From contig CAZUMW010000019.1 of NCBI GenBank assembly GCA_964621615.1, positions 1 through 64,000 of the forward strand: DNA of 64,000 nucleotides, given 5' to 3'. The position numbers were made by a program, and so were the translations under genes. This stretch comes from CAZUMW01 sp964621615 (GTDB lineage: Bacteria; Desulfobacterota; WTBG01; CAIYCZ01; CAIRTM01). A model generated the notes under the pieces. That model searched no databases, had not been told where the DNA came from, and was given only the letters and a program-made list of their open reading frames with translations. Below are positions 36,101 to 43,069 of this stretch, piece after piece. The number at the start of each line of letters is the position of its first letter. Within the stretch, counting starts at the first letter, position 1.

Positions 36101-36338
36101 TTCGGGTGAGGTGCAGCCGGTATATGAGGATCTGCTTAGCCGGCCGAACCCCCTCAAGGCGGCATCAAAGCTCGGCAAGGCCCGTTCGGAGCGCGCGCTG
36201 CTCAGTCATGTGCTTAAAAGCTGCGGCAATGACTATCCTGAAACTGCGCGGCGGCTTAATATCAGCCGCTCTTCCCTGTATGAAAAATTAAAAGTCTACG
36301 GCCTTCATGGCCGCCGCTGCGACCGCGAAAGGCCCTAG
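33144..36338 (+). CDS. Hybrid PAS-histidine kinase-receiver-sigma-54 activator in one polypeptide
   Basis: A 1064-residue protein that joins a whole two-component system. PAS domains lie at ~10-115 and ~160-295, the phospho-acceptor His314 in ITHEFRTPL, an ATPase domain with NAFKF (433-437), DTGIGI and GAGIGL (to ~550), a receiver with Asp642 (LCDVMMPEMDG) and KPF, an AAA+ domain with Walker A GETGTGKE (769-776) and the loop GAYTGA (816-821), and a C-terminal HTH (DYPETARRLNISRSSLYEKL). No transmembrane segment is seen, so it should sense a cytoplasmic signal. A sigma-54-like promoter lies 215 nt downstream, before the lipoprotein/hydrolase gene, its likely target operon. Confidence 0.93.
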   Translation: MHVFTLLKEIFDPVFGQLPAPVFLFDSRAGLVKANRAFCSLAGIPSADPAAFSVSSFFAVLKTYRFPVPDRYVTELTACNGDVVPVEFNYAKFEGDSDATRGGIAFLKDLRDTRRLQEQMQHITVVNESLEKQLAGAAPDDGLRERTQLEHRINEEKNFLENVLESCGDAIVIFDGKGTITRVNQSFANIVAKEKHELIGSTLFELGPDTGTFTSTTGETVVLDQSYRDYTYRLVESFVQLESGGKIENWEYYIFNGKGEIVPMDATATIQKDAAGVITGSVCVLRDVTERKKAEHALQEAYQFRSRFFANITHEFRTPLTLTIGSLEEVLRTPGHNFLPATAEQLDIALSNARRLLKLINQLLDFSLLESGGQSVFYEKRDINRFVSAILDAFSPIAQQKRISLSFEPDKALKEAAIDPGRMEKVLFNLIGNAFKFTPPKGSIAVAVSQAEGSDLSLGDSCCAGAEPAEIGRCLVISVNDTGIGIQAKHLPTIFDRFDRGGIEASSSHSGAGIGLAYARELVEAVGGGIAVASRPGRGTSFSLYLPMDAQAGEAGEGPRGENEELLLETAVELSDVGRERTLPPQSVTGTKPLVLIADDNPDVCRYIAGIIQEEYDYVAVDTGRGAVRAIHRHMPDIILCDVMMPEMDGYGVLRHVKQDPGLRRVPFVFLTARADTGMKVEGLREGADDYIVKPFNGLELLARLKAQLRIRDLMRADSEKEKTITKLTQLLHEKYHYGNIIGNSPSMRKVYQLIDAIKESDAGVLLTGETGTGKELVAHAIHHSSMRKDGPMVSVNCGAIPRELMERELFGHVKGAYTGAVESRKGYFEEADKGTLFLDEISEMDREMQVKLLRVIERGEIMRVGSPVPTQVDVRLILATNRDLFGEVQKGSFREDLYYRIHVIPIHLPPLRHRRDDIPLLIEHFLKDFAQRQGKKPPPLPGSAMERFMRYEYPGNVRELKHVVERYCLLGDAEMLFDESAEAQGSGEVQPVYEDLLSRPNPLKAASKLGKARSERALLSHVLKSCGNDYPETARRLNISRSSLYEKLKVYGLHGRRCDRERP

Positions 36339-36719
36339 CTCTGTATGGTACGGAGTGGAGGCGCGTGAATTTGTCCAGATTTTTCGGAACTATTCCTTTT
36401 TTCGGGAATTGTAATAATATTAAGTTATTACAGTTTCTTAAAGCTTATTCCTCCAACAGGCATTCCATTTTTTTTGGAAAAAAGATTCTTTCCTTTTTTG
36501 CGTTAAGTTTTTAACTATTTGTAATTACTTCATAAATAAAACAATAACTTCCTGGCACAGTAATTGTAGTTAAGAACCTGCAATTCCGCTGTAGTTTATG
36601 GCGGCAAAGCAGGCTGCTGACAGCTCCGGAAAAACCGGAGCCAAACAATAATAAACGGTGTTATTGAGAACCTTTACCTGTTCTGAACAGTGATCAATTC
36701 CATTGAAGGAACAGCAGAT
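36339..36719. other. AT-rich intergenic region with regulatory signals
   Basis: No gene is found in this 381-bp stretch. Apart from the sigma-54-like promoter at 36553-36567 it contains T- and A-rich tracts (36370-36545) suited to DNA bending and to upstream binding of an enhancer-binding protein. I could not define the activator sites. Confidence 0.4.
36553..36567 (+). promoter_or_regulatory. Sigma-54-like promoter of the catabolic cluster
   Basis: TGGCAC (36553-36558), five bases, then TTGT (36564-36567). The GG is 10 nt from the -12 dinucleotide, which is GT instead of GC. It lies 150 nt before the next start codon and just downstream of the sigma-54 activator gene. The imperfect -12 element lowers confidence. 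Confidence 0.55.
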
Positions 36720-39359
36720 ATGAAAAAATTGTGTAATCGGATGCTGCTGATCGTGCTGTTGTCCGGGTGCTGTATCATGCACGTCGGGTGTAAAGAGACA
36801 GCTCCGCGGACAACGGAGGACGGCTCAGCGTGGGAAGCGGTCATTGAAGCGGGCTTCGGCAGCACGGAAAACTACGGCGTTGTTGCCATGGCTGAATACC
36901 GCGGGCAGCTGTATGCCATGACCAGAAATGAAACACAGGGCGCTGAAATATGGCGCACAAACGATGCGGGCGGCTGGGAGCAGGTGCTGTATCCGGGCGG
37001 GGAGCAAAACGGGATATACGGAAATCCCTGGATCGACTGTATGTGGGGGGCAATGGCTGTATTTCAGAACAGGCTGTATTGCGGATTTTCATCGGGGCAT
37101 CAGGGAAAGGTGTATGACTCAACAGGATGTGAAATATGGCGCTATGACGGCTCGGGCTGGGAGCCGGTGATTTCCGACAAACGGGATACCGAAGAGTCCG
37201 GAACGATTACGACGATTTCCGGCTGCGTGTCTGATGACGGCGACACAACGGCCCGGATAACCGACAGCAGCAAGCACTGGGAGCCTGACCACTGGGCCGG
37301 GGGTGTTCTGCAGATCACCTCGGGCGAGGGTGCTTTCAGGCGCTTTGACATTGTGGGAAACACCGGCGACACGCTAACCGTTCAGCAGAACGAGCAGGCG
37401 GGCAATCTGGGGCAGGAGCATACGGTGTGCGAAGCACAGCATTTCAAAAACCCCTATCCGCCGTTTGTCGAATATGACCGCGGCGGCATTGCGGCGGGAG
37501 ACTCATACAGCATCGGCACCGGCTGGGATGAAAACGGGTTCGGCAATTACTGGAACAAAATGATCCCCTCGATGGTCATTTTTAACAATACGCTGTATGT
37601 GAGCACTGCGCTCAACAATGACTACGGCGCTCAGGTCTGGTGCACAAAAGACGGTGACACCTGGAGCGTGACCGAGCCGGCTTACAGCTTGGGCAATTTT
37701 CACAGCGACGAGGATTATCGCGACGGAAACCGGCCCATAAGCACAAGCATCCCCTGTTTGTGCGTTTCATCGGTGTCGGGGGAGCCGGTGCTGTATGCCG
37801 GCGGAACCGGCGCGGCCGGCAACAAAGGGAAGTGTGCGCGCATGGCGCGGCTGACCGATACGGGATGGGAGCTTATTGTTGACGGCGACGTCGACGACAA
37901 TGACAGCGGCAGCAATGAAAACGGATTCGGCTGCGGCATGGACTGCAGCATGTGGAACGGAAATTATATGCCCTGGAGCATGGCAGAAAGCAGCGGGCGG
38001 CTGTACGTCGGCATTCAGACGCTTGCCGGCGCCCGGGTGCTGTATACGGACAACGCGAGCCCTGAAGACGGAAGCTGGCATTACAGCGCAGGGGGCGACT
38101 CGGGCATACTCAACGGGTTTGACGGCGTGCAGAACCGGGGAAAGTGGTTTTTAAGCATGTATCAGAATATTGCAGCAAATCTGTTTTCCTTTGACGGAGA
38201 GCTGTATGCCGGTCTGGTCTCAAACTTTGCGCCCAAGCTGGGTATGGATGAGCGCTATCTGACCGGCGCTCAGCTGTGGCGTACAGCGGACGGCACCGCC
38301 TGGGTTCCGGTTACCCTGAGCGGGTTCGGCGACAGCCGCGCTGTCAGCGTCAGCTCCTTTGTGCAGCATGACGGCGCGCTGTATGTCGGCATCGCAAAGG
38401 CAAGCGGTGACGGCCCGGAAGGGCTTGAGCCGCCGGAGGGAGGCATGATTTACCGGCTTGTTTCTCAGCCCGGCGTTCCGGAACCGGCGTATGATAGCGC
38501 GCAGTCATATGAAGCAACAATGCCTGAGAGCGCAGATCCGGTCGATGTATACTATCCGGACACGATCAGCCCGGATAATGACACGCAGCGCCGGTTTCCG
38601 GTGGCGCTTCTGCTGCAGGGGGCCTATTGCGATAAATCGATATATTCAGCGTACGCATCCGCTGTTGCCCGCTACGGGTTTATCGTGGCGGTGCCCAATC
38701 ACTTCCGCTCCTATGAGGTGTACGGCTACCCCATGGAGGGGCTGTTTTCCGAACAGCAGCAGCTCTATGAGGTGCTGTCATTTATGGCCGGCGAGAATGA
38801 CGATCCCGGGTCGCCGGTAAGCGGCCGCGTCGACACCTCGCGCCTTGTGCTGCTTGGCCACTCCTTCGGTGCGGCGTGCGGGATTATGGCTATTCAGAAC
38901 ACGTGCATGCCCCCGTTCTGTGAAGGGGGTTATTTTACACGTCCCGAAGAGCTGAAAGCCGCTGCGCTGAGCGGCATAAAAACGCCGCTCGGCGGCGCTG
39001 TGCCGACCGGCAACCTGGGGCTGCCGCTTGCAATTGTCAACGGCGCTCTTGACAGCAATGCCACCTATGATGAAACGAAGCGGACCTATGAGGGAATCGC
39101 GGATACTCCAAAAGCGCTTGTATTCATAAAGGGCGCAAATCACTACGGGCTGTGCAATGAGAATAACCCCTCCGGGCCAAGCCCCGACGAGAACGAGCCT
39201 GCAATCAGCCAGGAGCAAAGCATTGAAACAGCAGCGCGCTGGAGCGCCCTGTTTCTGCAGGCGCATGCCCTGGATGACGGGGATGCATGGAATTATATCT
39301 ACAACACCGGGAAATATCTTGATTCAGGGGTTGAGGTTTTTTCGGATCCAGAACAATGA
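36720..39359 (+). CDS. Lipoprotein with propeller-like repeats and a chlorophyllase/dienelactone-hydrolase-like domain
   Basis: An 879-residue lipoprotein (lipobox LSGC, Cys17). Residues ~40-590 hold repeated segments such as GQLYAMTRN, NRLYCGFSS, NTLYVSTALN and GELYAGLVS, consistent with a beta-propeller. Residues ~600-860 are an alpha/beta hydrolase with GHSFGA (Ser715) and probable partners Asp778 (NGALD) and His808 (ANHYG). The lead-in (FPVALLLQGAY, then YGFIVAVPNHF) resembles chlorophyllases and related esterases. It would act on the cell envelope. ATG 36720 with AAGGA upstream is preferred over GTG 36690. The reductase gene starts 18 nt after the stop. Confidence 0.7.
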   Translation: MKKLCNRMLLIVLLSGCCIMHVGCKETAPRTTEDGSAWEAVIEAGFGSTENYGVVAMAEYRGQLYAMTRNETQGAEIWRTNDAGGWEQVLYPGGEQNGIYGNPWIDCMWGAMAVFQNRLYCGFSSGHQGKVYDSTGCEIWRYDGSGWEPVISDKRDTEESGTITTISGCVSDDGDTTARITDSSKHWEPDHWAGGVLQITSGEGAFRRFDIVGNTGDTLTVQQNEQAGNLGQEHTVCEAQHFKNPYPPFVEYDRGGIAAGDSYSIGTGWDENGFGNYWNKMIPSMVIFNNTLYVSTALNNDYGAQVWCTKDGDTWSVTEPAYSLGNFHSDEDYRDGNRPISTSIPCLCVSSVSGEPVLYAGGTGAAGNKGKCARMARLTDTGWELIVDGDVDDNDSGSNENGFGCGMDCSMWNGNYMPWSMAESSGRLYVGIQTLAGARVLYTDNASPEDGSWHYSAGGDSGILNGFDGVQNRGKWFLSMYQNIAANLFSFDGELYAGLVSNFAPKLGMDERYLTGAQLWRTADGTAWVPVTLSGFGDSRAVSVSSFVQHDGALYVGIAKASGDGPEGLEPPEGGMIYRLVSQPGVPEPAYDSAQSYEATMPESADPVDVYYPDTISPDNDTQRRFPVALLLQGAYCDKSIYSAYASAVARYGFIVAVPNHFRSYEVYGYPMEGLFSEQQQLYEVLSFMAGENDDPGSPVSGRVDTSRLVLLGHSFGAACGIMAIQNTCMPPFCEGGYFTRPEELKAAALSGIKTPLGGAVPTGNLGLPLAIVNGALDSNATYDETKRTYEGIADTPKALVFIKGANHYGLCNENNPSGPSPDENEPAISQEQSIETAARWSALFLQAHALDDGDAWNYIYNTGKYLDSGVEVFSDPEQ

Positions 39360-39377
39360 CACACTGAAGGAGAACCT

Positions 39378-40067
39378 ATGGCAGATACACAACAAAGCGT
39401 TTTTGTTGCCGGCGCAACCGGCAGGCTTGGCCGGCTTGTGGTAGCAGAGCTGCTGAGCAGGGGATACCATGCGATCGCTCTGCTGGTGCGGCCCTTTGAT
39501 CCTCCGGAGCCCCCCGGGCTTGCAGCGGATAATATCACACTGGCTGAGGGCGATCTGGCATCGGCAGACTCTCTTGAAAAGGCAATGGCGGGAGCGGACT
39601 TTATGATAAGCGCAATCGGATCGAAAAAGCCTTTCAGCAAAAAAGAAAACGACAGAGTCGACAACAGAGGCAACGCAAACCTTGTTCAGGCCGCTCGCCG
39701 CGCCGGGATTCGCCATGCTGTAGTGGTGTCCTCTATAGGCGCCGGCAACAGCAGGGAGGCGGTATCCTGCATATACCGGCTTGCCATGGGCCCGGTACTG
39801 CGCGCAAAGACGCGGTCCGAAGACGCTATCCGGTCGTGCGGTATTGCGTATACGATTATCCGGCCCGGTGGATATACCCAAAAAGATCTGCCGGATGATG
39901 TCGCCTTCGGAGAGGGCGGCAAAATTACCGGGCTGGTCAAAAGAGAGCAGATAGCCCGGGTGTGCGTCGATGCGCTGAGCACCGCGGCCATGCGGAACAG
40001 AACGCTCGAGGTGGTTAATGCCGCGGCGCTGCGGGACGGCCGCGATGAGTTTGTCATAAAAATATAA
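39378..40067 (+). CDS. NAD(P)-binding atypical SDR (NmrA/biliverdin-reductase-B-like fold)
   Basis: A 229-residue Rossmann protein. The nucleotide-binding loop is AGATGRLGR (11-19), followed by an acidic strand end LAEGDLAS, SSIGAGNS and the substrate-side YTIIRPGGYT. It lacks the YxxxK of classical SDRs and belongs to the atypical group that includes NmrA, biliverdin reductase B and plant Tic62. NAD(P)H-dependent reduction of a flavin, bilin or quinone is possible but not shown. AAGGAG precedes the ATG, and the gene follows the lipoprotein/hydrolase by 18 nt in what looks like one transcription unit. Confidence 0.78.
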   Translation: MADTQQSVFVAGATGRLGRLVVAELLSRGYHAIALLVRPFDPPEPPGLAADNITLAEGDLASADSLEKAMAGADFMISAIGSKKPFSKKENDRVDNRGNANLVQAARRAGIRHAVVVSSIGAGNSREAVSCIYRLAMGPVLRAKTRSEDAIRSCGIAYTIIRPGGYTQKDLPDDVAFGEGGKITGLVKREQIARVCVDALSTAAMRNRTLEVVNAAALRDGRDEFVIKI

Positions 40068-40092
40068 CCTGATTTGAGCGATTTTAAGGCAT

Positions 40093-40206
40093 CACAGGCA
40101 GCATCACTGCTTTTCGCTCATTCTCAGTCCCGCTTCAGCAGGGATTCCGAGGTGTTTATTTAGTATGCAATGTACAAACCCGCTCAAAGCAATGATGATG
40201 CCTGTG
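40093..40206. repeat. 114-bp element bounded by 21-bp inverted repeats
   Basis: The left arm (40093-40113, starting CACAGGCAGCATCA) and right arm (40186-40206, ending GATGATGCCTGTG) are inverted copies with two mismatches in 21 positions. The interior holds a smaller hairpin (TCCCGCTTCAGCAGGGA, near 40128-40144). The right arm with its flank is repeated at 48310-48335. This may be a miniature non-autonomous mobile element or a REP-like structure; no target duplication was established. Confidence 0.5.
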
Positions 40207-40275
40207 CGTTGAACACATTGTACCGGTGAAAAATAACTCAGTTTAGGTACAAAAAAAGAAAGAAAGGAGCAGCTG

Positions 40276-40998
40276 ATGTCCGATGCATATTCGTTTCCTC
40301 CGTACGAAGAACAAATGACCGTGGTGCTGAATAAGTTCAGCGGCACAATGATGGATACATACGGCGGTGAGGACATTACGCCGCTGCGGAACCTGAAAGG
40401 GGGCGGCCTCACGGGAAGCTTTAAATATCTTTATGCCGCGCCCGGCCTGGAAAAAATCGTATTCGGCGTTCAGACCTATCGCGAAAAGCTGAAGACATAT
40501 ACCACCCTTGTTTTCCCGGATGATCATCACGCGCTGCCGGTTTATTCCTCCTTCTGGGCGGAAAGCCAGAAGGGCAGCTACTTTATTATCGACCTCTATC
40601 CGACCGCAGACTGCATATGCGATCTCGGCTACATGGAAAAATATCTGCGGCCGCTGGAGGATTTGTATGATGAAGGAAAAAAATATTTCAAAGGCGATTC
40701 AATACGAAACCCCGACTGGTTCCGCGCGCTGGTATCCCCCTACTGCATCTCGACCGAGGTAAGCCCCAGCACAAAGGAATCTCAGGACCGGATTCTGCAG
40801 CTGATGACCGGCTATCTTGATATCTATTACCGGCTCTGGGAGTCGCGTGAGCCCTGTGATGATGATTATATGCAGCCGCTCAATGCCCGCAAAACGGCGA
40901 TGCGAACCGTTTTAAAGGAAAATGACCCCGGCGGCATTATGCTGGAAAATGCCGTGGGGCATGAGCTGGCAGAGCTTACTCTGAAGGCACTGTTTTAA
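40276..40998 (+). CDS. RCCR/bilin-reductase-like protein (paralogue 2)
   Basis: A 240-residue soluble protein related in layout to the one at 4996. It shares the block FIIDLYPTADCICDLGYMEKYL (~108-129) with VDLYPAVDL...YIDKYY of paralogue 1, a late SPY segment (VSPYCISTE versus ASPYFFKST), a helical tail and a final HELAELTLKAL. This pattern suggests the ferredoxin-dependent bilin reductase/RCCR fold. The plant catalytic Glu is not obvious, so activity and substrate are open. AAGGAG precedes the ATG. The gene lies between the SDR and the flavin reductase-PCP_red fusion, under probable sigma-54 control, so a redox role on a tetrapyrrole-like substrate is plausible. Confidence 0.6.
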   Translation: MSDAYSFPPYEEQMTVVLNKFSGTMMDTYGGEDITPLRNLKGGGLTGSFKYLYAAPGLEKIVFGVQTYREKLKTYTTLVFPDDHHALPVYSSFWAESQKGSYFIIDLYPTADCICDLGYMEKYLRPLEDLYDEGKKYFKGDSIRNPDWFRALVSPYCISTEVSPSTKESQDRILQLMTGYLDIYYRLWESREPCDDDYMQPLNARKTAMRTVLKENDPGGIMLENAVGHELAELTLKALF

Positions 40999-41327
40999 CG
41001 CGTTGGTTCACTTCTGTTCAACCTGTTGCTGCAGAATAACAGGCCGTGCCGGGCCGGGCTTTTCAAGAGCTCACAAAAACAGCGTTTAAGGGAAACCGGC
41101 CCGTGCTGCTTCATTGTCAGGGGGGGGCTCAGCTGTGGTTTTGCCGCAGCCGGTATGCAGTGGAAGGGCCGTATGTGTTCTGAAATCAGGAAATGTATCG
41201 CTTCTATATAGTACGCACATGATTGTGAGCTCAATTAAAGACCAGCCCGGCGCGGCTGTGAAATGGTATAGCACAGGGCGGAAAAGCGGCAGCCTGTCCG
41301 CCCAGTGAGTAAAACCGGGGAGAAACT
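40999..41327. other. Intergenic region, no gene recognised
   Basis: This 329-bp gap between the RCCR-like gene and the flavin reductase gene has no convincing coding frame, RNA or repeat. A G8 run lies near 41121. A new promoter for the downstream genes could be here but I could not place it. Confidence 0.4.
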
Positions 41328-42182
41328 ATGAACAGCGAATTTGCCGAAGTCAGGATGGTTGATAATTTCTATCAGAGCTCAAGCTTTTTCCCGATGCCGG
41401 TGGTGCTTATAAGCACGCATTCTGAGTCGGGCCGGACCAACCTGGGCCCCTACTCGCTGTGCTTTCCGCACGTGGTGACCGGCGGCTCCGGCTATGCCAT
41501 GATGCTGATTGCACGGGGGACCAGCAATACGGCACAGAATATTATCAGAACGAAAACCTGTTCCATAAACTTTATTCCCGATAAAAAGAAGTACATGAAA
41601 AACTGCGTTGCGCTCGGCTTTCCCGGCGAGTCAACCGAGGAAAAAATGAAAAACAGCATATTCACCCTGGCGCCCTCCAGCCGGCCTGACAGCGGCGGGC
41701 GGCGCCATCCTGAAATTGTGCGCGAGGCGGTGCAGGTGTTCGAGTGCACCTGGGATGACAGCTATCCCCTTAAAGACAGGGAGGAGCTGGTGGAATGTCA
41801 TTTTCTGCTGCGCATTGACAGCATTCTTCTGAAACAGAAATGGTATCAGTGTCTTCTCAAAGGCACGGGCTTCCCGCGGCTGCCGGTTGACTACGGGTTC
41901 AGAGATAACGTCAGGTTCTGGTTCTCCCGGCACTCGCGGCCGTATAAAGTCCCTATTCCCAAAGATAAGGGCAACAGCTTTGAGATGGTCAAATATGCCT
42001 GCACGCATTTTGACCCCGAGATCGTCTGGGAGGATGAGGCGTGCGCCAAAATTCTCAAAGTGCCCGGCATTTTTTTGAAGACGGTTATTTCCGGAGTGGT
42101 TAAAGAGGCAAAAAAGGAGGGCATTACCACTATCACCCCTGAGTTTATGGACAAGGTTAGAAACAAGCGCTCCGGCAAATGA
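41328..42182 (+). CDS. Flavin reductase-like protein fused to a PCP_red domain
   Basis: A 284-residue protein. Residues ~10-200 match the FMN-binding split-barrel of the flavin reductase family (FPMPVVLIST, GPYSLCFPHVV, the NTAQNIIRTKTCSINF block). The C-terminal ~50 residues (W234 to K280: WEDEACAKILKVPG, then KEAKKEGITTIT) match PCP_red, the small helical domain at the end of the BchB/ChlB subunit of dark protochlorophyllide reductase and also found on some non-photosynthetic proteins. GGGGAGA precedes the ATG. The combination suggests a flavin-dependent redox enzyme that interacts with a tetrapyrrole or an Fe-S partner. The PCP_red call is from memory. Confidence 0.7.
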   Translation: MNSEFAEVRMVDNFYQSSSFFPMPVVLISTHSESGRTNLGPYSLCFPHVVTGGSGYAMMLIARGTSNTAQNIIRTKTCSINFIPDKKKYMKNCVALGFPGESTEEKMKNSIFTLAPSSRPDSGGRRHPEIVREAVQVFECTWDDSYPLKDREELVECHFLLRIDSILLKQKWYQCLLKGTGFPRLPVDYGFRDNVRFWFSRHSRPYKVPIPKDKGNSFEMVKYACTHFDPEIVWEDEACAKILKVPGIFLKTVISGVVKEAKKEGITTITPEFMDKVRNKRSGK

Positions 42183-42259
42183 AAAGCTCCCGGTGAGCGC
42201 GTATGCGTATACACAATAGCGACACAGATAATGAATATGTAGGGCTACAGGGTACAGCT

Positions 42260-43024
42260 ATGAGAACAATAAAGGCAGTCATCTGCGCTGCTGCCGCCCT
42301 CATGCTGACGGCGCATACAAGCGCCGCGAGGGATGAGAGCTATCCGCCCCTGCCTGAAGCGCTGGCAGCCCTTGACAGCGATAACGGGGTGACAGTTACC
42401 TGCGGCACGCTGCAGGGCCGCATGGAAAACCCCTGCTATTATTGCTTTGAGCCCAGTGACAGGCAGCCGGCAGCCGGCTTCATTCTATATCCGGGCGGGA
42501 AAGTCGATGCGCGCTCCTATGCCCCAACGGCCAGAAATATCGCCGCTGGAGGATATCTGGTTGTTGTTGTGTGTATGCCGAACGATCTTGCACATCTGGG
42601 ATACAAGAGGGCGGCCGCGATCGTGCGCTCACGGCCTGAGATTGAAACATGGGCAATCGGCGGACACTCGATGGGCGGCTCCTTTGCCTGCCTGTATGCC
42701 AGGCGGCACCCCAACCAGATCGACGGCGTGGTACTGTGGGCCAGCTGGCCGTCGGCGCTGTTCCGGCTGGATCGCCGGAATATCGGGGCAATATCGATTT
42801 ACGGGTCAAAGGACGGGTTTCCTGAATACATTGAAAACGGGGCGCGGCATCTTCCCCCCGACACCGAGTTTGTACGGATCGAGGGCGGCAACCATACGCA
42901 GTTCGGCTACTATGACACCGCGCCTGAGGCGGTACAGGAACATGATCATCCTGCTGATATTTCCAGGAAGGAGCAGCAGGAGCAGATAGTGGAGGCAACG
43001 GTTGATTTTCTTGATCAGCTGTAA
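42260..43024 (+). CDS. Exported alpha/beta hydrolase
   Basis: A 254-residue enzyme with a signal peptide (IKAVICAAAALMLTAHTSAA). The nucleophile elbow is GGHSMGG (Ser137), with likely partners Asp185 (GSKDG) and His212 (GGNHTQFG). The fold matches the Abhydrolase_5 group of carboxylesterases. It should act in the periplasm on an ester. ATG 42260 is chosen because it begins the signal peptide; an ATG at 42203 would place a hydrophilic extension before it. It sits between the flavin reductase and the Fe-S flavoenzyme and may prepare substrate for the intracellular reductases. Confidence 0.8.
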   Translation: MRTIKAVICAAAALMLTAHTSAARDESYPPLPEALAALDSDNGVTVTCGTLQGRMENPCYYCFEPSDRQPAAGFILYPGGKVDARSYAPTARNIAAGGYLVVVVCMPNDLAHLGYKRAAAIVRSRPEIETWAIGGHSMGGSFACLYARRHPNQIDGVVLWASWPSALFRLDRRNIGAISIYGSKDGFPEYIENGARHLPPDTEFVRIEGGNHTQFGYYDTAPEAVQEHDHPADISRKEQQEQIVEATVDFLDQL

Positions 43025-43069
43025 CGGTATAAACGCTTTTTAAGATGTGCAGACAATGGAGAGTGCGTA

